DNA of 64,000 bases, taken from positions 1,116,001-1,180,000 of the forward strand of contig OY969087.1 in the NCBI GenBank assembly GCA_963697525.1, read 5' to 3'. The DNA comes from Bradymonas sp963697525 (GTDB lineage Bacteria > Myxococcota_A > Bradymonadia > Bradymonadales > Bradymonadaceae). A program made the translations under genes and the position numbers. Below the pieces are notes generated by a model, which searched no databases, was not told the origin of the DNA, and saw only the letters and a program-made list of their open reading frames with translations. Position 1 is the stretch's first letter. Each line of letters begins with the position of its first letter. This document shows, piece by piece, positions 16,194 through 24,013 of the stretch.

Positions 16194-16547
16194 AGATGCG
16201 ACCCTGGTGCCTGGTCCTCAGGCATCGTGAGAGAGCCGGGCGTCCAATTTTCGCCCGGCGGAATGGGCGCGGAACATAGCAAGCCCGGCCTACAGCGGCA
16301 AGGGGGGCGGCGTTTCATCAGAAAAAACACTGGTCAAGTTTGCGAAGACGTTGATGTTTGTCGGTGTATCGCAATCAGTAACCGGAAAGGAGTCGCCGAG
16401 GCCGCCTCGGTGGGCGGGGGCCCACTCGGATGTTGGGCGGTGTCGGCGACCCGACGAGATGTCGGTCGGCAGTCTTGTGGTGATGGTGTGGATGGTCTGC
16501 GCCTGGGCCGGCCGTGTGGATGTGTCGAATTCGCAGGGGGAGAAGCA
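16194..16547. other. Divergent intergenic region with hairpin-rich leader
   Basis: No gene is seen. Positions 16392-16470 hold several perfect short stems on the lipoprotein side: GTCGCC (16392) with GGCGAC (16445) encloses CCGAGG-CCG-CCTCGG and GTGGGC-GGGG-GCCCAC, followed by CCGAC-GAGAT-GTCGG. It does not match a riboswitch class I know. No convincing promoter was found. Confidence 0.4.
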
Positions 16548-18134
16548 ATGAGGAGATCACGCTTGTTTCGGGGGAAGCTCCGGTATTTGATGCTCGCTCT
16601 CAGTGGAACACTGGTCGTCGCGACGGCAGCGTGCGGCGATAATAACAACAACAACCAACCCCGCGACACCGGGCGTGCCGACGCCGGCACCGACGCCGGT
16701 GACGTGGGCGATGTGGGGCCCGGCGCCGACGCGGGCGATGTCGGCGGCGATGCCTTTACCGGCGCGGGAGCGCTGCTCCAGCTCATTCACGAATCGCCCG
16801 ATCCCAACGCCCAGACCGTCGACGTGTACGTCAACGGCCAGCTCGTGGCCAACGACCTCAAGTACCGCTCGGCGACCGCGTTTACCCAGGTGCCCGCCGG
16901 CAGCGACTTGAGCGTGTCGGTCGCGCCCGCCAACAGCACCAGCGCCAGCGACGCCGTCGCCCAACTCGGCCCCATCAGCCTGAGCAAGGGCAAGACCTAC
17001 GTGGGCATCATCAACGGGGTGCTCGACTCCACCGTGCTGCCGGCGTCGGCGACGGAGAGTGGAAACGACACGCAGTTGAAGCTGTCGGTGCTCGATAACG
17101 CGCGCACCCAGTCGGCGAGCAGCGGCGCCGACCAGTCGATCTTCTTCCAGGCGGTGCCGGATGCGCCCGTTCTGGACATCGTCGCCGACCGCACCGACAC
17201 GGTGGTCAGCAACCTGGGCTACCGCCAGTTCAGCGACTATGTCGACTTCTCCAGCGGTGCCATCCACACCCTGGATGCGCTGCGCGCGCGTAGCCAGAAG
17301 CGCATCGACTCGTTCCAGACCCAGCAGATCTCGGGCGGCGCGGCGTCGGTGGTGGTCGCCTCGGGCTTCATCGCCAACCCCACCAATCTGCCCGACTTCC
17401 GCCTGATGGCCTACTCGCCCAAAGGGGGCGCGGGCACCGAGCTGACCCAGGCGGCTCGGCTGCAGGTGGTTCACGATAGCCCCGACCCGGCGGTCGACAC
17501 GGTGGACGTGTACGTCGATGGCGAGCTGATCGCCGACAACCTGCAATACCAGAAGGCCACGCCGTTTTTGACCTTCCCGGCGGAGACGTCGCTGGATGTC
17601 GGTATCGCCCCGTCCAACAGCTCCTCGGCGAGCGACGCGGTGCTCAGCGCCTCGCCCACGCTGGGATCGGGCGGCAGCTATATGGCCGTGGCCTCGGGGG
17701 TGACCGATCCGGCCAAATTTGCGCCCAATCCCGCCGGGGCGGACACAAGCCTGAGCCTTCCCATCGCCATCGTGCGCGAGATGGCCATCCAGGACAATAA
17801 GGTCGACTTCAAGGCCTTCCACGGGGTCATCAACGTCGGTCCGATCGACATCCTGACCGGCGCGGGCAAGACCACCTTGGTCAACGACCTGGGCTACGGG
17901 CAATTCACCAACGAGCTCCATCAGATCGACCCGAGCATCTACACGCTGCAGGTGGTCACCGCCAACCAGGCGGCGACCCCGCTGGGGACCTTCCAGGTCA
18001 ACGCCAGCCAGGGCGGCTCGGTGCTCCACCTGGTCGCCTCCGGGCTGGCCAACGCCACCGGCGGCCAGCCGCCGTTCTCGCTGCTTCGGGTCCAACCGGA
18101 TGGTACGGTCACGGTGCTCAAGCCGTCGCCGTGA
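16548..18134 (+). CDS. Lipoprotein with four DUF4397-like repeats
   Basis: About 528 residues. A signal segment ends in lipobox ATAAC, then come Asn-run and Asp/Ala/Gly-rich linkers. Four beta-rich repeats of about 100-110 residues follow, arranged A-B-A'-B'. The A units begin LLQLIHESPDPNAQTVDVYV and LQVVHDSPDPAVDTVDVYV; the B units begin FFQAVPDAPVLDIVADR and DFKAFHGVINVGPIDIL. DUF4397 domains are Ig-like and usually surface-exposed; function is unknown. The ATG at 16548 is preceded by GGGGGAG, while an earlier in-frame extension would run through non-coding sequence. A strong hairpin follows the stop. Confidence 0.85.
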   Translation: MRRSRLFRGKLRYLMLALSGTLVVATAACGDNNNNNQPRDTGRADAGTDAGDVGDVGPGADAGDVGGDAFTGAGALLQLIHESPDPNAQTVDVYVNGQLVANDLKYRSATAFTQVPAGSDLSVSVAPANSTSASDAVAQLGPISLSKGKTYVGIINGVLDSTVLPASATESGNDTQLKLSVLDNARTQSASSGADQSIFFQAVPDAPVLDIVADRTDTVVSNLGYRQFSDYVDFSSGAIHTLDALRARSQKRIDSFQTQQISGGAASVVVASGFIANPTNLPDFRLMAYSPKGGAGTELTQAARLQVVHDSPDPAVDTVDVYVDGELIADNLQYQKATPFLTFPAETSLDVGIAPSNSSSASDAVLSASPTLGSGGSYMAVASGVTDPAKFAPNPAGADTSLSLPIAIVREMAIQDNKVDFKAFHGVINVGPIDILTGAGKTTLVNDLGYGQFTNELHQIDPSIYTLQVVTANQAATPLGTFQVNASQGGSVLHLVASGLANATGGQPPFSLLRVQPDGTVTVLKPSP

Positions 18135-18177
18135 CGTTCCATCGGAGGTCGAGCGCAGTCGAGCTCACCTCCGCACC

Positions 18178-18220
18178 AGCGGCCCCACCTGCGCCGTAAG
18201 GGGGGGGAGGTGGGGCCGCT
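18178..18220 (+). terminator. 13-bp perfect hairpin, probable terminator
   Basis: AGCGGCCCCACCT at 18178-18190 pairs with AGGTGGGGCCGCT at 18208-18220, followed by CTCTTT. A second stem, CGGAGGT (18143) with ACCTCCG (18167), lies immediately upstream. Both come within 45 bp of the lipoprotein stop. Confidence 0.65.
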
Positions 18221-18227
18221 CTCTTTG

Positions 18228-18267
18228 GAGTGATCGAGTGATCGAGTGATCGAGTGATCGAGTGATG
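18228..18267. repeat. Octamer tandem repeat GAGTGATC x5
   Basis: Five units of 8 bp in the same family as those at 3911 and 4006. They end 28 bp before the start of the next lipoprotein gene, separated from it by a G-rich stretch containing the ribosome binding site. Confidence 0.9.
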
Positions 18268-18295
18268 AGGATTGAGGGATTGAGGGGAGGGAGTG

Positions 18296-19093
18296 ATGGA
18301 CGGCGAATTAGCGAAGGGCGTGGGGTTGGCAGGGTTGGTCGCGCTGGCGTTGGTCGCTGGCGGGTGCGGGAACGGCGATCATAACCCGGTGCCGCCGGCG
18401 AGCGAGGTGGGCAGCGCGCATTTTCAGTTGCTGGCGACCAGCTCCTTTGGGACCTCGCCCAAACAACTGCAATTCGACGACCCCACCGGCACGGTATACA
18501 TGCTGACCTCGGCCAGGCTGGCCGTCGAGAAGATCACCTTGAAGTTACCGTCGACACTCAACTGCCGCGACGTCGACAGCCAGATCAAGGGCATCGTGGC
18601 GTGCACTGACGGCGAGGTGTTCATCGACCAACCCTTCGTCGTCGACCTGCGCAGCGGTCAGACTACGCCGGATCTGTCCGACCTGGTCGTCCCGGCGGTC
18701 GACTACGAGCAGATGACCGTGGAGGTCAACGAGATCCGCGCGACCGACGGGGTGCTGCCGATCACCGACCCGCTCATCGACCGCACGCTCATCGCTCGCG
18801 CCGACTTCCAATTCGAGGGGACCAAGCTCGAGCTGGGGCTGAACTTCCGCTTCCACCAGACCATGCGCGGCCAGCTACCGCGGCCGGTCGCGGACGGGTC
18901 GACGATCACCTTCCAATTCGACATCGCCAACTGGCTGGTCAATATCCCGGTGACGTCCTGTGTGATGGACGGCGATATTGTGCCCAAAAACGGCCTGGTC
19001 GTCGTCAACGGAAACCAGTTCAGCGGGCAGTGCTCCGACGCCGACAGCACCTTCGAGACGAACTTCGAAAACTCATTTGACGTCACTGATTGA
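18296..19093 (+). CDS. Hypothetical lipoprotein
   Basis: About 265 residues. A hydrophobic signal segment ends in the lipobox VAGGC (about residue 25). The rest is an all-beta-looking domain with conserved-looking acidic turns and two cysteines near residues 85-100 (NCRDVDS, IVACTDGE). I do not recognise the family, though the layout (VEKITLKL, VDYEQMTVEVNEIRAT) resembles DUF4382-type lipoproteins. GGGAGG precedes GTG-ATG; the ATG at 18296 is chosen. It follows octamer repeats and a terminator, so it is probably transcribed alone. Confidence 0.7.
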   Translation: MDGELAKGVGLAGLVALALVAGGCGNGDHNPVPPASEVGSAHFQLLATSSFGTSPKQLQFDDPTGTVYMLTSARLAVEKITLKLPSTLNCRDVDSQIKGIVACTDGEVFIDQPFVVDLRSGQTTPDLSDLVVPAVDYEQMTVEVNEIRATDGVLPITDPLIDRTLIARADFQFEGTKLELGLNFRFHQTMRGQLPRPVADGSTITFQFDIANWLVNIPVTSCVMDGDIVPKNGLVVVNGNQFSGQCSDADSTFETNFENSFDVTD

Positions 19094-19180
19094 GCGCTGG
19101 ACCGCCGGTGCGATTCGTGCGAAAAATGGACACCGCAATCGTGATGGCTGTGTGATTTCACTCGCACCGGCAGGTTTGGC

Positions 19181-19927
19181 ATGAGCTTTCAGATCTTGAT
19201 GAACGGGATCGGCAACGCGTTCTCGCGTCAGCACTACGGTACCAATTTCTTGCTGCAGAAGGATGATTTTCTGCTGGCGGTCGACTGCCCCGATAGCTAC
19301 CGCAACGCGCTGCAGGAGCACGCCTTCGAGCACGGCGGCGCCGAGGTCGACGTCGATCGCATCGACGCGATCATCATCACCCACCTGCATGGCGATCACG
19401 TCAACGGCCTGGAGATGGCGCTGGCCTACCGGCGCTATGTCGCCGGGGGCAAATGGCAGATCTACACCTCCCCGCAAGCCGGTGAGCGGCTGTGGGAGGG
19501 GCGGCTGGAGGTGGCGCTGGGTCGCTCGTACAACGGCAAGACCTACGACGATCTCAGCGCCGACGACTATTACGAGCTAAACGTCGTCAAGTGGGGCGAG
19601 CCCACGCGCATCGGCCCCTTCGAGGTGACGTCGCGCTGCACCACCCACCACCTGCCGACCATGGCCCTGCGCGTCAGCGACGGCGAGCACACCCTGGGCT
19701 ATTCGTGTGACACCGCCTGGGATCCCGAGCTCGTCGACTGGCTGTCGGACGCCGATGTCGTCATGCACGAGACGAGCTTCGGGCCCGGCCACACCCCGCT
19801 GAACAAGCTGATGGAGCTGCCCGAAGAGCTCCGCCAGAAGATGTTGGTGGTCCACCTGCCGGAGAACTTCCAGCCCATCGACGAGGTCGAATTCGCCCGG
19901 CAGGGCGCGACCTACCAGGTCGGATGA
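19181..19927 (+). CDS. Metallo-beta-lactamase-fold hydrolase, RNase Z-like
   Basis: A 248-residue MBL-fold protein with the binuclear zinc motif ITHLHGDHVNG, a later Asp ligand in YSCDTAWDPE, the HETSF motif (VVMHETSF) and a final VVHLPE. It is closer to the RNase Z/ElaC-like branch than to lactamases, but it lacks the N-terminal GTGSGxP motif and the exosite arm. It is therefore more likely a hydrolase of unknown substrate than a second tRNase Z. ATG at 19181. The stop codon touches the inverted-repeat element that follows. Confidence 0.82.
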   Translation: MSFQILMNGIGNAFSRQHYGTNFLLQKDDFLLAVDCPDSYRNALQEHAFEHGGAEVDVDRIDAIIITHLHGDHVNGLEMALAYRRYVAGGKWQIYTSPQAGERLWEGRLEVALGRSYNGKTYDDLSADDYYELNVVKWGEPTRIGPFEVTSRCTTHHLPTMALRVSDGEHTLGYSCDTAWDPELVDWLSDADVVMHETSFGPGHTPLNKLMELPEELRQKMLVVHLPENFQPIDEVEFARQGATYQVG

Positions 19928-20115
19928 CACGACTTTTTTCACCACAGAGGACTGCGCAAGGCAACTGCGAACTGCTTTTCTGACCGCAAAGGCGCAGAGG
20001 CGCAAAGGACGGAAATATTGTTTTCCTCCTTTGCGTCTTTGCGCCTTCGCGGTGAAAAACGCCGTTCGCAGTTTCTCCTGCAGTCCGCAGTGACCTCTGT
20101 GGCCAGAAGTCGTGT
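19927..20115. repeat. Nested inverted-repeat element (CACAGAGG/CGCAAAG type)
   Basis: ACACGACTT at 19927-19935 and AAGTCGTGT at 20107-20115 form the ends. Inside is TTCACCACAGAGG on the left, with a degraded partner ending CCTCTGTGG. In the centre a long stem pairs CCGCAAAGGCGCAGAGGCGC with CTTTGCGTCTTTGCGCCTTC. This is one of at least eight related copies in the window. Confidence 0.75.
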
Positions 20116-20123
20116 GTGATTAG

Positions 20124-23100
20124 CTACTTTTTCTGCAGCGTCAGAAACAGCAGCGAGCTACGCTCCACGCCGATCGCCCACTTCTGGAACTTGGCGTAGT
20201 TCTTCGGCTGGACACGCTCGATGGGCATGTTGATGCTCGAGGTGATGCCCAGGGTGTTGGCGGCGATGCCCACGCTGCGGTCGAACTTGCCCCACTTGCT
20301 GTTCAGGCTCCAGTGGCCGTCCTGGCTGCGAAGCTTGGCCTTGTAGCCGTCGGGAAGTTTCACGTGAAACGCGTAGTCGAAGTCGCGCTGGTAGCGCACC
20401 ATCAAGGGCGTAGTGCGCGTGGCCAGCCCGGCGTAGGCGCTGGCGACGGCCTCGCGGAACAGCGCCGTCTCCACCTGCATGACCCCAGGGCGCACCTGGC
20501 GGGCGAACTGGCGGCGGGTGAATTGGGCGCGGATCACAAGCGGCTGGTCGGGGTGGTGCTCGTCGGAGATCTCGTAGCTCTCGAGCGACGCCCCCGGCAG
20601 CAGGTTGGAGATGACCAGGTCGATGAACTTCTGGCGGGTGGCCTTGTCGGCGCGCTTGCGCAGGGCGCTGCGCACCACGTAGCCGCGAATGCCGTTGAAG
20701 GTCATCGTCATGGTGCCGTGCAGGGTCCCGTCGGCGTCGAGCTTGCCGGCGACGTCGATCTGGCGAGAGGGGTCGCGGTGGCCTTCGGCGGGTACGACCT
20801 CCTTTTTGGCCTCGGTGCAGGTCACGCACAGCGCCGGCTGGCCGACCTTGGCCAGGCCGATGCTGCCGAACATGGCGTCGGGGCCCGACGGCGAGAGCCA
20901 CTCGGTCTTGCCGCTGGGCATCTGCACCTTGAGCAGCGGGGCGCGATACTTGGCAAACTCCCCGATGGGGTAGTCCGCCGGCGGCTGGAATTTGCCCTTG
21001 ACCAGGTAGATGTCCGCGGGGATGCCGGCGGCGTCGTAGGCCGCCTTGAGCACCAGCAACGGGCTGCCGTCGCGCTCCAAAAGCGCGTGGCTGGCGTCCT
21101 TTCCCAGCGCGTTGAGCGTGGGGTCGGGGAACCAGGCGGCGACCTTGTAGAACAGGCCTTTGACCTCGGCGTCGGTGCCCGGTTTCAGGCCCTTTCGCCA
21201 CTTGGCGATCTGGGTGTCGAGCTGGTGGCTCGTCTTGAGGCTATCGCGCACCTGCTCGACCATGCTGCGCCGGGCGGCCTCGAAGGGCGCGATGGTGGTG
21301 CCGGCGCGGTACAGTTGGATCCACGGCAGGTACTCCTCCCAGTTGACCGCCGACGGCTCGCTTCTGGGCCGGGGGCTGTCCTCGCGCAAAAAGCGCACCG
21401 CCGAGCCCAGCGCCGTGTCGATCTTGTGGGCCTTGGGGGCGTCGTTGGTGCGGTAGAATTTGCCCTGCGGGTCGACGATGACGTACTCGCTGTGCCGGCT
21501 GGAGATGTCGCCCATGCGGAAGAAGAAGCGCGTGCCCTTGCGCCGGGTCTTCGACAGCGGTGACGGGGCCTCGAATTGCACGTAGGCCGTCTCGACAAAG
21601 TCGCCCGGGGCCAGCCCCGGCATGCTCAGGGTCGATTTGCCGGGCGTCTGCTGGGGCACGCGGGTGGTGCCGTCTTGCTTGATGGTGCGCGCGAGCACCA
21701 GCCGTGAGTTGCCGGGGGGATCGAACTCGCCGAAGCGGTCAATGGCCCCCTTGGTCAGCACGCGCACCACGTCGTGGGTCAGCGTGATCGACGAGCCGTC
21801 CTTAAAGTATTTGCGCGCGGCGAAGTCGAGCACGTAATACGCCTCGTCGCCGGTGTCTCCCTGGCCTTCCTTTTGGGCGCGGACCACGTCGGCTTTGGCC
21901 GCGGCCAGCCCGTCGTGCATCAGGTTCTCCAGAGGAATGGTGTTGTCGAGCTGGGCCAGGCGCCACTGCAGCCAGCCGGAGTTGCCGTTCTCGTCGATGG
22001 CGTCGCGCAAGATCGCCGCCGCGGCGTCCTTGCCCTTGTCGGCCAGCGCCCGGTTGGCCAGCTCATTCCAGATACTTAGCTCCCAGGGCATGCGCTCCTT
22101 GGCGTCGAGCAGGACCTGGCGGGCCTGGTCGGTCTTGCCCTGGGCGACCAGCTCGTCGGCGTAGTTGGTCTGCGCCGAGCTGTCGTAGGGGAAGCGCTTG
22201 GCCTGGCGGCGAAACACCGCCAGGCGCTGGGCGTCCTGGTCGGGCCGCGCGAAGGCGACTTTCTTGGCCAGGTCGGCGCATTGGTCGTGCGCGGGGGTGA
22301 TCTTGGCGAGCGGCGGGAAGTAGCTGCGGCTGTAGTACAGTTGCTGCAGCTCGCCGGCGGCGTGGCAGTTGGTGGGATCGACGTCGAGCACCCGACGCCA
22401 GGCCTTCTCGGCGGACTCGCTCCAGCCCTGGTCGCTCAAGAAGTCGGCCCACTCGACCAACGGCTTGACGTTGCGCAGCCGCTTGGCCTGGGTCAGCGCG
22501 GCGTCGCGGGTGGTGGTGAGCAGGGTTCGCACCTCGCGGTCGGTCTTATTCTGGCCGCGGAGCCAGTCGATCAGGCGCACGCTGTTGTCCAGGCTGTCCG
22601 GGGCGAGCTTGTGGGCGTGGCGAATGTCGGCCAGCGCGCGGGCGTTTCGGATGCGCGACGGCACCTCCCACAGCGTCTGGGTCTCCTTGGCGCGCAGCAC
22701 ATAGCCGGGCGCGAAGTCCTTATGGCGCTTCATCAGCTCTTTGAACGCCGCGTCGAAGTACTCGGGCTGCAGGTCCCAGTAGGCGGCGTTGGCGCTCAGG
22801 TACAGCGCCGTGTCGCTCGCCTTTTGGACGTGCTCGGGCGTCGTCAGCGCCGGTTCGAGCTGGGAGGGAAGCTTCTGGGTGTCCAACAATTCGACGCTGC
22901 CCTTGGCGGCGTCGGCGGTGGGCGTTCTGCTGAAGGTCAACCCGCTGCCGTCCAGCGCGGTCGCCGTGTCGCCCAACAGCGCGACGTCGAACCAGTCGCG
23001 GTAGCCGGACTGGTAGGCGAATTTGATGAGGATGCGGTGCTGGCCCGGCGACAGGCGCACGCGGCGCAGCCGCTTGCTGGTGCCATAGTCGCCCTCGGTG

Positions 23101-23954
23101 CGCTCGATGACCTTCTTACCGTCGATCCACAGCCGCGCCGCCCCCGAGAAGTTGGTGTACAGCAGGTAGTCGCGGCTGCCCGACTTCTTGCCTGGCGCCA
23201 CCGTGGCGAACGTCTCCAGGTAGTGGATGCCCGAGTGGTCGAAGTGCGGCGACAGGTTGAGCCCGTGGGCCACGAACGGGCGCGACGGCTCGTAGTTGAC
23301 CGGCTGATCTTCGGCGATATACGGCGACAGGTATTGTTTTTTGAGGTGGGGATCGTCCTCGACGCCGAATTTGTGGTCGAAGTCGGTCAGACGCCAGTAC
23401 GACAGCGCCGGCGTGGTCATCCACTGGGCGGGAAAGCCCAGCGGGTCGGCCGAAAACGGCTTCTCGCTGTCGGAGTTCTCCCAGTTATGCCAGCTCACGT
23501 ATTGGCCGATGAGCGACAGGTAGACCCGCGTCAGCGGCTCGACCTTGCCCAGCTCGATCGTTCGGAGCACCGGCGGCAGGCGCTTGCGAAAGCCGACCAT
23601 CTGCTCGCGCATCGAGTACAGCCGGGCGGCCGCAAACCGGTTGAGCGGGTGGGACGGCTTTTGCTGGAGCATGCGCAGGTACAGGTCGCCGGCGCGCTCG
23701 ACGTCGCCGTTCCAGTAGGCGACCTCGGCGGCGGCGAAGAGCTGCTCGACGGGGGCGTGCTCGTCGAGCGCGGCGGCCTGAGCCGGCGCGCTGCCGGTGT
23801 CGGCGCTCTGGCTGAACCACTGCTCGAGCCTGCGATCGGCCCGACTCTTCGCGGGAAAATCGTAGCGTGGCCGACGGCTGGCCGCGCCCGTGGCGCAGCC
23901 GGCCGTCAGGAGAGCCGAGGCGAGGAGAATGCTTAGTTTAGACGTATATTTCAT
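20124..23954 (-). CDS. Giant lipoprotein: PA14-like, TPR, DUF3857 and degenerate transglutaminase
   Basis: About 1276 residues. Lipobox LTAGC near residue 20, N-terminal helical repeats, then a PA14-like carbohydrate-binding-type module (about 265-350), then TPR helices to about 660. A DUF3857-type beta domain spans about 730-890. The transglutaminase-like core near 940-1050 has lost its triad: where the neighbour has GDCKDK, NHAITYV and YLDGT, this protein has DGSPLL, KYRAPLLKV and WLSPSG. It is probably non-catalytic. The start at 23954 gives a normal signal peptide. An ATG at 24017 overlaps the upstream stop as ATGA with GAGGAG in front and would add 21 residues. It is co-transcribed with its paralogue. 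Confidence 0.82.
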   Translation of the reverse strand: MKYTSKLSILLASALLTAGCATGAASRRPRYDFPAKSRADRRLEQWFSQSADTGSAPAQAAALDEHAPVEQLFAAAEVAYWNGDVERAGDLYLRMLQQKPSHPLNRFAAARLYSMREQMVGFRKRLPPVLRTIELGKVEPLTRVYLSLIGQYVSWHNWENSDSEKPFSADPLGFPAQWMTTPALSYWRLTDFDHKFGVEDDPHLKKQYLSPYIAEDQPVNYEPSRPFVAHGLNLSPHFDHSGIHYLETFATVAPGKKSGSRDYLLYTNFSGAARLWIDGKKVIERTEGDYGTSKRLRRVRLSPGQHRILIKFAYQSGYRDWFDVALLGDTATALDGSGLTFSRTPTADAAKGSVELLDTQKLPSQLEPALTTPEHVQKASDTALYLSANAAYWDLQPEYFDAAFKELMKRHKDFAPGYVLRAKETQTLWEVPSRIRNARALADIRHAHKLAPDSLDNSVRLIDWLRGQNKTDREVRTLLTTTRDAALTQAKRLRNVKPLVEWADFLSDQGWSESAEKAWRRVLDVDPTNCHAAGELQQLYYSRSYFPPLAKITPAHDQCADLAKKVAFARPDQDAQRLAVFRRQAKRFPYDSSAQTNYADELVAQGKTDQARQVLLDAKERMPWELSIWNELANRALADKGKDAAAAILRDAIDENGNSGWLQWRLAQLDNTIPLENLMHDGLAAAKADVVRAQKEGQGDTGDEAYYVLDFAARKYFKDGSSITLTHDVVRVLTKGAIDRFGEFDPPGNSRLVLARTIKQDGTTRVPQQTPGKSTLSMPGLAPGDFVETAYVQFEAPSPLSKTRRKGTRFFFRMGDISSRHSEYVIVDPQGKFYRTNDAPKAHKIDTALGSAVRFLREDSPRPRSEPSAVNWEEYLPWIQLYRAGTTIAPFEAARRSMVEQVRDSLKTSHQLDTQIAKWRKGLKPGTDAEVKGLFYKVAAWFPDPTLNALGKDASHALLERDGSPLLVLKAAYDAAGIPADIYLVKGKFQPPADYPIGEFAKYRAPLLKVQMPSGKTEWLSPSGPDAMFGSIGLAKVGQPALCVTCTEAKKEVVPAEGHRDPSRQIDVAGKLDADGTLHGTMTMTFNGIRGYVVRSALRKRADKATRQKFIDLVISNLLPGASLESYEISDEHHPDQPLVIRAQFTRRQFARQVRPGVMQVETALFREAVASAYAGLATRTTPLMVRYQRDFDYAFHVKLPDGYKAKLRSQDGHWSLNSKWGKFDRSVGIAANTLGITSSINMPIERVQPKNYAKFQKWAIGVERSSLLFLTLQKK

Positions 23955-24013
23955 AGGTTTTTCGACTGTGAATTCTGTGCCTTCCGCCACCACCTGCTCG
24001 GGGCGGGGAGGGC

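Noticed and set aside
19181..19927. Second ribonuclease Z
   Set aside because: It shares the zinc motif but lacks the GTGSGxP start and the exosite arm that the protein at 15270-16193 has.
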